From NCBI GenBank assembly GCA_030737875.1, contig CM060926.1, positions 315,182,922-315,246,921 of the forward strand: a stretch of 64,000 bases of DNA, read 5' to 3'. Positions 33,190 through 42,943 of the stretch are shown in pieces; the stretch's first letter is position 1, and each line of letters starts with the position of its first letter. Source of the stretch: Allium sativum. Its lineage: Eukaryota; Streptophyta; Magnoliopsida; Asparagales; Amaryllidaceae. The position numbers and the translations under genes are program-made. The notes beneath the pieces are model-generated. The model was not told where the DNA came from. It ran no database searches and saw nothing but the letters and a program-made list of their open reading frames with translations.

Positions 33190-35966
33190 TGTAACACCCC
33201 ACCTCCGCTAGGGTCACTCACAAAGGGAATGCACTAGTTTTGGTGGAGTATTATCTAGGTAAACATGCACAGAGATATCACAAGACAGAACATAAATAAG
33301 GCAGCGGTAGAAATTAAAAACCAACTTTTTATTACTTTCAAGAAAAGAGTCAAAACCTCATACATCCAAGATATAAATTATTCCATTACATCAAGTTCCA
33401 AATAAAGAAGCATAAACTTAAGATAACAAAAGTAAATTATTCCCCATAAATAGTAGAAGCAGCCATAACATAGACCAAGACCAATCCGTACATGAGCTGT
33501 CAGAAAGCAAGCTAAATTCAAGCTAAGAGCTAGTGTTTCCTCCGTGAGAACCTGGGAGGGGGGAAACGAAAGAAAAAGAGGAGAAAGAAAAAGGGTCAGT
33601 CATAAAGACTGGTAAGACCTAGTGACTTTCAGTATGAAAACTAGTAAAGGTAACATGACATGTGAAAACTGGAATTAAACATAAGGATGATAACAGAACT
33701 GGTAGGATAATTAAGATAACAGGATAAGTCAAGTCTAGCATCGCATATTCGAGATTCGCTGCACCAACTGTACTAGTGTTCTAACCCATGTCAAGTATTA
33801 ATCATGAAATGATCCCTTGGCCCAATATCATGAAGTGACCCATTACGGGGTCCTACGGTACGATCTACTAATCGATCGACTCCCTACAAGTTCTAGCTCG
33901 TCATGTGTCTGTGTCATACGGCCCTATCCTGAAATGTAGTTACCTGTGCTAGGCCCACCATAGGGTGTATCAAGTCCTATGGTGTCAACCACCGACACGA
34001 ATCAAGCACGCACAGTGTAAATCTATGGGTCCCCAATGCCTGTTATTTCAACTCCGGACTACGTGCATGACCATAGTCCGCCTGAACCTACAATGGCGCA
34101 CCAACTCAGCCGTCGTTCTGGTCGCTTACAATCAGCCCAGTAATCGTGCCCCACCCTTCCTAGTCCCAGGGTATCGTGATACATCTAAGTGGGTTACTGT
34201 TGAAAAGGACCGCGTAACTAGGGTTTCTAATGGGTTAAGTGTTGTCATTCAAATTCGTGACTTAACCCTATCCAAATCATGTTTCAAGTTGGTTAAGTGT
34301 GTTCAAGCGGTTCATGACTTAACCCTATCAAATCATCGTGTCAAGTTGGTTAAGTATGTTCAAGTGGTTCATGACTTAACTCTATCATGTGGCATTAATT
34401 CATTAATGCACCTCAACCTCTCACATTAGACTAACTGTTGTGGTTACTGGATTTGCCGGGCGGTTCCGGGCAGATTTACACCACAATATAGTCTAACCTC
34501 GGGTTTTACGTGCGATATGACCAACTACCCACATTAAATCCTATTGTTTGCAGCCACTGGATTTGCCGGGCGGTTCCGGGCAGATTTACACTGCAAACTC
34601 AACCCAACCTCGAGTTGGCCATTTTCAAGTTTATCTAATTTTCATGGCCATGTTCAAGTTTTCATGTCAAAATTCATGTCGAGTTTTCACGTCATGTTTC
34701 ATGTCAAATCGTGTCAAGTTCATGTCCATATCCAGGTTCAAGTTATAATAACGTTCATGTTCAAATTCAAAGCCAATTCATGTTTTACCTAGCCTACCCA
34801 AATCGTATTCCCATCGCACGTAAGCTCGAATCGATACAAATAAATCTAATTAAAGAATAACATAAAAAGGTACGGGTATAAGGTGACAAAAGTGATTACT
34901 AGCATAGCATGGTATGACTTGAGATGAATGATTATAACATTACTGGCATATAGAATATTGGCCTCAAACATAAAGATTCCAAATCTAGCAAAATAAGGTA
35001 CTAGTCAAGATAACAGTTGTCATAAGATGATAGTATAGTCATGGTAACGATTGACATAAGGTGATAGCATAGTCATGGTAACGATTGACATAAGGTGATA
35101 GTCATAAACTTGTTACTAATAGCAAATTCAACATGATAATATGAGGGGTTTCCTTTTTGATTTACAACATGAATAGGCCCCAAATCAATGTCATAATATA
35201 TCCAAAAGTCAAGATCCAAGAGGAACAAGAATGGATGTAAAATAGTCATCATACATAGGTCCAATTTCAATTTACATTATATTCATATTAATTTTACAGT
35301 TTAAATCTAAAAATAACTGGGGCTTACAGATCGTGGTTCGAGAATTAGAAAAAGAGAGTCGATGTTGAATCTTTATATGCTTAGTCAAGTCCTAATAGAA
35401 ATCCCCAAATCAACAATTCTCTTAACGCAGTTTCAACGTAGAAGAAGCATCCCTTTCTCAAACTTTTCAACCAGTATTAGAGAAGTATAAGGTCAGAAAG
35501 AATTTTGTGTAGAGAGACTGGTGTTAGGGGCTGTATTTATAGGGTCAGGTTAACGAATGTGGACAGAAACGAGGCCAGATACATCAAAGTGAATCCAGCT
35601 TCAAATATGGGCTCGGGCACCAGGTCGACCCCCAGGTCGACACTATGGTCGACCTGGTCCTGGGCAGGTCGACTACATAGTCGGCCCCCAGGTCGACCTG
35701 GTCCTGGGCGGGAAATTTCCCGCCCAGTCCGTTCTGAGGTTTGAATTTCGAATTTTTAATTCGAATTGAGTTGTTTTGAACTTGAAAACTTCGAAAGGTC
35801 ATAACTTGGTCATACGGGCTCCGATTTTCGAAAACTCAGACTTGTTTCCAAGAAGAATTTCGAGACGAACGCAATGGCACAACCCGTTTCCCTTGATTCT
35901 TACTTTAAAAATTAATTCTGCCTTGATTTATGGTTATTACACGTTATAAAAACACAGGTTGTTACA
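33190..35966 (-). repeat. 5' LTR of element E (2.78 kb)
   Basis: Plus-strand start TGTAACACCCCACCTCCGC, end CAGGTTGTTACA, followed by TATTC. It aligns end to end with 25335-28045 but carries extra sequence: a longer purine stretch at 33560-33590 and an extra GTCGAC-rich piece of about 55 bp at 35650-35705. The CAGTC/GACTG hairpin is at 33597-33611. Confidence 0.9.
35625..35725. repeat. GTCGAC-rich block ending in a 20 bp palindrome
   Basis: 'aggtcgac' and 'gtcgacctgg' alternate in both orientations, ending in the perfect palindrome GGGCGGGAAATTTCCCGCCC (35706-35725). The other LTR has a shorter version with one mismatch in the palindrome (27775-27794). The palindrome contains two back-to-back copies of TTTCCCGC, an E2F-type site. 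Confidence 0.85.
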
Positions 35967-35971
35967 TATTC

Positions 35972-36123
35972 TGTACTCTGATGTAACATTGTTTTGATGT
36001 TTATAAAAGTCTGCTGATATCTTTTTTGATGTGTTGTATGCCCAGAATTAGCATATTCGGGTTTTGGACGGTCTTGGTCGATTTTGCGATCGATTAGGTC
36101 TGGACGAAATCTGAATTGTTACA
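35972..36123 (+). repeat. 3' LTR of element D, part 2
   Basis: Continues D LTR sequence after element E and its TATTC duplication ('tgtactctgatgtaacatt', as at 17692). Ends GAATTGTTACA at 36123; host-side sequence starts 'tttca'. Confidence 0.85.
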
Positions 36124-36704
36124 TTTCATTGGTTTTCTGTATTTCAAATCTTCTATATGGAAATATGTAAGTGTGAATCATTTTTTGAGGCAGTTTGTCT
36201 TTGAAAAGTATGTAGCAATGCTACCTACCTGATTATAATTTAAAATTAATATGTACATTATATAATAATAATTTGGTCCCCTCAGTATTGTTTAGATTTC
36301 TTTAAATATATTTTAGTAGAAAGGTTGTGACATTCATAAGATTTCTTTAAATACATTTTCAATCAAATTATTTTTGGTTTTACAGTTGCCATTGCAAGTA
36401 CTTATTGTATTCTCACCTTGCATTCCTGTTAAATTATACTTTTTTATTATACAACAGTAATGTTAATCCTGCCTTGATCTCCTGGCCTGTACCGCAATCG
36501 CAAATATTTATGCACTCAATAAATCCAACTGTAGTAGATTTTCTGTCTATATTGCATGTATGAATGGTTAAACTTCGTGGATTGCACAAGCTTTAGCATG
36601 GGTTGTACAAAAAAAATCTTTACTATACTTATCTCTTGCTGTTACACATTAACAAGTAATCTTATATACTGTATAACATAACTACTATATCACGATTTCC
36701 TATA

Positions 36705-36885
36705 CTTGGAGTTGAGTGGCAAAAGATGGAAAACCCGGATCTCTGTAAAGCAATGGAAATGGAAGCTAAGCAAAACGGTGTTCGTATTAGGAGAATAGAG
36801 CCTACTGCACTGGAATTTCAATTTCTTAAGCCATTTGATATCATTTTAAGCTTTGGTGGAGTTGATATTGCCAATCATGGAACTG
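36705..36885 (+). pseudogene. Captured exon of a plant DEG-type (DEG9-like) serine protease, PDZ region
   Basis: Translation from CTT at 36705 gives [13 protein letters not shown], then [19 protein letters not shown] and [17 protein letters not shown], ending at a splice-like junction (aactg|gtaat, 36885). This closely resembles the PDZ segment of plant DEG9-like nuclear/cytoplasmic Deg proteases as I recall it, with changes at several positions (for example SFGG where SFDG is usual). Only one exon is present: no protease domain precedes it and the following exon is absent. The frame is open throughout, so capture may be fairly recent. It cannot encode a protease. The assignment is from memory of the family. 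Confidence 0.7.
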
Positions 36886-37185
36886 GTAATTTGCTATACA
36901 ATAAATTCATCTTTAACCAGCTTTTCAATTTTAGATATTGTAACATGTAAACAAGTGTGCTTTCAGATATCAAATCAAAATGCCAGATCTCAGATGACAC
37001 AGGGTCATAATTTGAGCCTAGAGTTTTCTATTTGAGCTTGCTGTGATCTTGCTGTTTGAAAAAACAGCAAGCTCTGGCTACAATCATGCTACAATGTAAT
37101 TAATGTTTATGTCATACATTCTTTTTGGCTATTTAATTATCTGTTAACCTGAGTATTGCATAAAATTGTTATCGTCTATTTACAG

Positions 37186-37221
37186 TGATCATGAAGGGGG
37201 AAATGTCATACTGCTCATTTG
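37186..37221 (+). pseudogene. Captured citrate synthase exon fragment 1
   Basis: After 'tttacag' the sequence reads (S)DHEGGNV, the conserved citrate synthase block containing an active-site-region His, then is shifted by an apparent 7 bp deletion before '...catttg' and a splice-like 'gtatg'. It is in order with the next two fragments. Confidence 0.7.
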
Positions 37222-37558
37222 GTATGATAAACTGACATGATGTTTTTCATGTAATTGCTTTATTATATTTCACTCCTACCAAACAAAATTTGTTAAGCTC
37301 TTCTTATTTTGCAAAAAATATACCATTCGAAGGAATTAATTGCAGGATATGTTATTGTTTGTTAGTAGACCCTTGAACACAATTGACCATTGGGACATTC
37401 GAATTTGTTATTGCTTTTATTGCAACAGCCCAACTGGTCATTCATGGATTATTGGCAGACCTCTCATAGGCATTAGAATATTTCGGTCTATACCAAAATT
37501 CAAGTTCAATAATTGTTTTTACGAGAGAGTTCTACTGATAAAGAGCTTTTGAATCTAG

Positions 37559-37645
37559 GTTGCTAGTGCACTTTCCGATCCATATCTTTCTTTTGCAGCG
37601 GCTTTGAATGGTTTAGTTGTTCATCTCCATGGCTTGGCTAATCAG
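37559..37645 (+). pseudogene. Captured citrate synthase exon fragment 2
   Basis: Between 'atctag' and 'gtatgcc', the translation is [19 protein letters not shown] followed by [10 protein letters not shown]. Mitochondrial-type plant citrate synthase has [17 protein letters not shown] then AGPLHGLANQ. The AGP to VVH change lies next to a catalytic His, so even the spliced product would be altered. Splice-site consensus is retained at both ends. Confidence 0.85.
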
Positions 37646-38530
37646 GTATGCCATCTATAGTTATCATATTTCTTACCTTGATTCCTCCATGGTACAGTGC
37701 TAATATTCTCTTCATTGCGATATTGGTTTTAAATAACATACAACCTGCAATACTCTTTTCACATGGTTTGCTACAACCCATTAATGCTTGATTACACCTA
37801 GAAGGAACTTCCTATGTTATAAGAAAGAATACGACCAAATTACACCTGGAAACAACTGAAATGAATTTAGGATATAACGGTATATTGGCGATTAAGTTAT
37901 AATGCTATCGCTTTTCTTTGTTATATAAATTTTTGATAGGGATTCATTCATTTCATGCTAATCTTGTGACAATATTGGTCTGTTGACAATTGACATTGCA
38001 GTGTTGTGCAAACTGCTCTTAAAGAAAATTTCTTGAATTAGTTGTCGAATCTTCTCTTTACATTACAAGGTTTAAGAATTGTTGTGAAAAAATGTTTCAT
38101 TAACAAAATACCGGTGGTTATTTACTCTAGTTCCTTCCTATTATTAAAAAATGTTTTATTATGCGTAGTTGATGAAAACGTGTAAAAAAAATTTCAACGA
38201 AGGGTATTTCTGTCCAACAAAATTTTAATATAAAAAAGGCTGGCAACTCAGCACTTTAGGTGGTCTGAATAGAATTTGCCTATTTGATCTGGTAACGATT
38301 TGTAACTTTAATCCTGCAGCAAATTAGGTAACCATTGTTAAAACTATAACATCCTATAATGTTTGATCTTTGGTGCAAGATATGTTAGAATTTTGTACTA
38401 TAGAAGTGAATCTAAGCCGTTAATAGGGTTGGTAAATTAATTAAGCTAAAACAAAATGAACACACTCCTCTATAGCTCAGTGTATTGTTTTTTTATAATT
38501 GCTCGGTTGTTTCATGTTGGTTACTTAAAG

Positions 38531-38604
38531 GTCAAGAATCCAAGGCCTAATGTTGATGCGCATAATGGTGTTTTGTGGAATTATTTTGGACTGGCCAAGG
38601 CTAG
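38531..38604 (+). pseudogene. Captured citrate synthase exon fragment 3
   Basis: Between 'ttaaag' and 'gtaag', the translation is VKNPRPNVDAHNGVLW then NYFGLAKA. Citrate synthase has VKNPWPNVDAHSGVLL, with the catalytic Asp in NVDAH. The block between fragments 2 and 3 of the parent gene (about 85 residues, several exons) is missing, so this is a broken copy and not a working gene. Confidence 0.85.
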
Positions 38605-38924
38605 GTAAGATGAAAGCAGCGAAGTCTGTTTTATTCTCTAGGCATTGCCTCAAGTTTTAACCGTATCCAGCCTTGGAAATTGTGGCACAATTTGCATTGC
38701 CTCAAGTTATTTGTTATACACGTTGACTTTAGTTTTATGATTAGAGTATGTATTATGTTTTTTTAGGTTTTACACATGAACTATGTTGATTGATAATACA
38801 ACTATATTGTTTTTTTCATTAGATTCTTGGTAATAATGCATTTGTAGAATTTTAAATTTTATTTAATATTGCTCTAGGTTAAAAAATCTGAAATAGTGGA
38901 AATATTTTTTTTTTGCTTCGGATT

Positions 38925-39255
38925 AAATTTGCATCTGTTGTAATAGCATAGGCAAATGATGCAATATGTTAACGGTCATAACAAATGTTTTTTTTTTTTG
39001 CATCTGTTCATTATCGTCAGTTTTTCTAAAAAACTGATGCGATAAACCAAGACTTTGAAAGCAAATGCAAACATTTGCATCTGCTCTATAGCATCAGTTG
39101 TATTTAACAACTGATGTAAATAATCGTCATTTGCATAAGTTTTTTAATTGACGCAAAAGAAATCTGTCTGTTGCATCATCTTCATTAGCATCAATTCAAC
39201 AACTGATGAAACAGGGGTTTAACAACCGATGCAAATGACCTGTTTTGTAGTAGTA
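38925..39255. repeat. Subterminal repeat region of the CACTA-like element
   Basis: About ten copies of a short word (consensus near tttgcatcagttg) in both orientations, e.g. near 38998, 39032, 39080, 39092, 39109, 39170 and 39222. Subterminal repeats of this kind bind CACTA transposase (TnpA-type) in known elements. Confidence 0.65.
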
Positions 39256-39931
39256 CGTCGTTTGATGTCATTTTGGCGTAGATAAGGTTTTACAATTAAA
39301 TTATACTGATTGACTGAAGTAGAGAAAATGATATTTCCTGGATAGTGGAAATAAAATAGGTTTGTGTGAAATGTAACTATGTAATGAAATAAAGGAAATG
39401 ACAAGGTAGGTTTTTGAAGATATTTATGTTAAAAGGGGAAATAAAGGTTGAATTTGTTTTAAGGTAATGAAAACTAAAGAGATTGGTTGGAATAAAAAAA
39501 TCAATTTTAATCGATATAATGGTTTTGAATGAATAATTTCGAATGAAAAGGGCATGAGCTGCCAAAATATTGATCGATATTGTTTGAATTGATAGTTAAA
39601 ACACCAATTATCAATGGAACATTGTTATTAGACCTTTGATGAGTTAGTTCAAAGAGACTGGGATGAGAATTAGACTCAAAAACCACTTCGAACCATCTAT
39701 GCGCTCATGACTAACATGCAGACATATAAGGATGGAGCATTGAAAACCATTGATCTTCATGAGCGCAAGAACTACTCGTTAAATCTCTCTAGTTCGTGCC
39801 TAGAGTTATGATGACTTGTGATTCTGTCGTGATTGAGATCTTCGGATTGCAAGGCCTTCTCGTTACTGATCCATAGGATGATTCCTAGGATGTGGTAGGA
39901 GGGTGCCTTCGGTTTGTCCAATCCTAGGACA
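39256..39931 (+). repeat. Remnant of a B-like LTR
   Basis: Words in the same order as the B LTR near 47.3-47.55 kb ('tgatagttaaa', 'aaaaccac', 'ggtgccttcggtttgtcc', 'ccaggacaa' / 'cctaggacaa'). It is truncated on both sides by the CACTA-like element and by element G. No coding content. Confidence 0.5.
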
Positions 39932-42900
39932 ATGAAACGACCTAGACTTCCCCGATCCCCAAAGAGACGGAGGAGCCCAGATTGTTTTGAGAACACGACG
40001 CAATCAGAACACAAATATGAGAACATTTCATTGTTATTACAACAATTTACATCAGAGTATAAGATACCAGAGTATAGATAAATAATATATAGCGAAAAAA
40101 TAAATATCAGAGATTTACACAAAACAGCGGAAAAATCAGCAACTAACACAACTGAAGGAAATACACAGATACAAAGCTTTCCGAATATAGCTCCAGTTGT
40201 AATCCAGGATCCTGTGAAAAGAGATATCTGCAGAAACCAAAACTACTAGCTGCCCGTGTGGAAAATATGGGCACCTAGAGTTTAGGTAAAAATAATAAAC
40301 TCCGAGTCAGTCATGAGACTGGTGTGAGAACCAAAACAGTTATTAACTTTATTTTAATCTTGGGTAAATCAAGCGACCATGCCTATAACACGGAATGGGT
40401 TTTCTCCCAAGAATACCATAAACAAACAACGCAATGCTAAAAAAAAGGAAAAATGAAGCCATTATAAGACTCAGGTCCCATCACACAATGCAACGCAAGT
40501 CGAAGGATAGATTTTTACCTTATAATAGCTAAATATGCTTGATACACGAAATTCATCTTTTATTACTATAAATGCATAGTGTATAAATCAACTTCGAAAG
40601 TAAGTGTATCAATCCTAGATGACATAATACCTCATCCTATTATGCCGCCATATATATAGGTATACAACAAAAACCGCAAAGCTCATATTAGAAAGTTTGG
40701 ATTTTCGTCATGATGTCCGTTGATTCGAAAGATCGATCACGTAATGCAATACTCCACGGCTTACGTCCAGGGCTTTTGGATGGAAAACACTATAATGCAC
40801 ATCTGCATATATCCAGGAAATAAGTATCACCGCGGCTTACATCCAAAGCTTTGGAAAACACCGCTTACTCTATCCATCTTAGAATCAGGTATAAGCCTTA
40901 TCCCTACTAGGGCGGAGCGACCACACCCAGCATATCTCGGTCGACCGAATCCATGACAACCCTAAAAGTTGTCGTCTACCCTCATCTCAAAAGTATACTG
41001 ATCTGACCATCAGTTCACCATCATGCCGGTGTGTGAAGCTCGCGAATTAACGTTACACAAAGCTGTGCTACTTAAAACTGTGCTTTGATCATCAACCACA
41101 AGGCTCTACTTTTCAATAAAAGCCTTGATCTATGCATCTCAGCATGTCACATTGTCAATCCATAAAATACTATTGATTTCCGCCAATATGTAACATATAA
41201 GCTCGTACATCTCAGAGATCGGTGTTAAGCAAGAGAATAAATTCTCCGCCACCAAACAGATATATATTTAGCAGAGATCAACGAATACAGCATAAAGGAA
41301 TACAATGTCAGATACAACATCCATTTGCAAGTCCGTTCTAGGTCTGAACGAAATAGGTGGCACCTTATTCCTCGTCCCATATGTCCAATACAGGAGAGAG
41401 ACCCTCGCATATCCGAAAAATCAACAAGTACGTCAGACAACTACCACTATAACCCTTTCATGGGAGCTTCCAAAATCCAAGGCATCAGTAGTAATCCATT
41501 TGATGTGAAGATTGTCGATCTTGCACCATCTTTAATATCTTCGACTTTTAATCGTCGAATCCGTTATTCAGAATGGGTTAAACTCGGTCTTTCCAAATAA
41601 CTTGCGTATCTTTTAATCAAGTGCTATAAAGACACATCATACGCCTCATTCCAATCCAGAATATTCTTTTATTCAAATATTCACATCTTTAGGGGAAGGT
41701 TCCCATTAATTTTATCAAAGATAAGTTCATTTAAACTTATTCTTTAATCTTCCTTTGGATATCATTTTCAAAAGATTTTATTTTATCTTTTCACAACTTA
41801 AACCAAATTAAGGTTTAAGAACTAGTCGGGATTATCGAGCCTTACGGAAGCAACCATTTATTTATTAATCCCAATCCCAACCTATTCATCCTATGGAGCA
41901 AAACAGGTAGTACTCCATATATAACACCCACGGTGTTATCGGTAAATTTAATTACCATTTTATGTTCAAATCTTATTAAAGATTTAGTTATCGCGGGGAG
42001 TAAGGCTGGTGGTACTCCATTCTCGATCATTTCATGAATTCAATAAATTTAATTATCACATTCACATTTCAATCTAATTAAAGATTCATTATTTAATGAT
42101 TATCCAAATTTTAGGAAATAAATCACGTCTTTACTTGGGTTAAAGAACAAATGCCGTTTAAAACATTATTCACGGTAAGCACAAAATCCTCTTCCATAAA
42201 AATGGAACTTTCATGGAATTAATAATAGTATACGATCGATATAAATTTCCGCATCGTACTAATACTATAAACAAAATAATGACAAGCCCTTTTAAATTCC
42301 ATAAATAGTAATGGTCTTCCTTCACAAAATCTCATCTCAGATTATCACTAAATCGAATTCCATTCAATTCCAATTTAATGTATTAAATTGGAAAACTTTA
42401 CTTTGAAAAAATTTACATTTAATCTTAATAAAAAGATTTATAAATTCCAAATGACATCTTCAATGTTAATTGGGTTTTAAGAACAAATGTAATTTAAAAT
42501 ATTATTCACAATGAACCCAAAATCACCTTCCATTTAATTCCAATTATATTTATTAAATTATAAAACTTCACCAATCTTAATTAAAAGATTTATTCTATTT
42601 TCTACTGGGTTTAAGAACAGTGTTAATAAAGACACCATTCACAACAAACCCAAAATCCAACTTGATATTAAATACAAGGCTTTGAATAGAAATAATATCG
42701 GCTTATATTCAATATCGGATTCTAAAGCTAACGGATATCGTATGGGGAATAACGATATCTGTATCTTCCAAATTCCTTAACAATATCCGTATAATCACTA
42801 AATCCAATATCGACATATTCCGAAGATTATTTCCATTCAAATCCATTTCAATTTATACGTTGGAAAATTCTAGTTAGATTAAAACCATTTCAATTCCTTT

Positions 42901-42943
42901 CAGTTCTCTATTCTAGTTGTTAACTAGTTCATTTAGATAAAAA
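39932..42943 (-). repeat. Element G: truncated C-family LTR
   Basis: Starts TGAAACGACCTAG and follows the C LTR (52705 to about 55010, same orientation) through many shared blocks: 'aacatttcattg', 'cctgtgaa', 'aaactactagctgcccgtgt', the CAGTC-ATGA-GACTG hairpin (40306-40325), 'gatcatcaaccacaag' and 'gaataaattctccgcc'. It is more diverged from the two C copies than they are from each other. At 42943 it is cut by element B at a point equivalent to about 55010 in C. ORFs such as 41325-41600 are chance frames. Confidence 0.75.

Larger units (their letters stand above)
25335..35966 (-). mobile_element. Element E: full-length Tekay/Del-type chromovirus, inactivated
   Basis: Both LTRs (25335-28045 and 33190-35966), a tRNA-iMet primer site, a PPT and a gag-pol region are present on the minus strand. 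A perfect 5 bp target-site duplication TATTC flanks it (25330-25334 and 35967-35971), and the flanks rejoin to give continuous D LTR sequence. Domain order (gag, zinc knuckles, protease, RT, RNase H, integrase, chromodomain) and LTRs of about 2.7 kb match the Tekay/Del chromovirus clade. Coding is destroyed by six in-frame stops, at least two frameshifts and catalytic changes in protease and RT. The LTRs differ by a few percent by eye, plus an indel. Confidence 0.9.
9225..36123 (+). mobile_element. Element D: giant-LTR retrotransposon with a 391 bp interior, interrupted by elements E and F
   Basis: The plus-strand element is defined by a 5' LTR ending ...CGAGTCGTTACA (17853), a primer site (17856-17867), a PPT (about 18230-18244) and a 3' LTR starting TGTAACAACCTGG (18245) and ending ...GAATTGTTACA (36123). 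The 5' LTR survives only as pieces (9225-10593, 15855-16283 in a duplicated block, and 17555-17853); its upstream part should lie beyond element A, left of the window. After removing element E, the 3' LTR is about 7.24 kb. The interior has no coding capacity, so the element is non-autonomous. Its left end and target-site duplication cannot be checked. Confidence 0.75.
36124..39255 (+). mobile_element. CACTA-like DNA transposon remnant carrying captured gene fragments
   Basis: The right end reads TGTAGTAGTA at 39246-39255, one base off the CACTACTACA terminus of CACTA elements in reverse complement. It is preceded by about 330 bp dense in short words in both orientations (aactgatg, gcatcagtt, gatgcaaatg, tttgcatc), the subterminal repeat pattern of CACTA elements. 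Inside are exon fragments of two unrelated nuclear genes in the same orientation. The left end is missing, probably lost where element D abuts. No transposase is seen, so this is a non-autonomous or truncated copy. A Helitron origin was considered but no CTRR end fits. Confidence 0.55.

Noticed and set aside
37035..37075. Hairpin gagcttgctgt/acagcaagctc as a Helitron 3' end
   Set aside because: No CTRR end follows at the right distance, and the CACTA-type end at 39255 explains the unit better.
36705..38604. A functional host gene encoding DEG protease or citrate synthase
   Set aside because: Only isolated exons of two different proteins are present, with missing exons, a 7 bp deletion and altered conserved residues.
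39219..39565. Short AT-rich frames right of the CACTA end
   Set aside because: Composition-driven frames in LTR remnant sequence.
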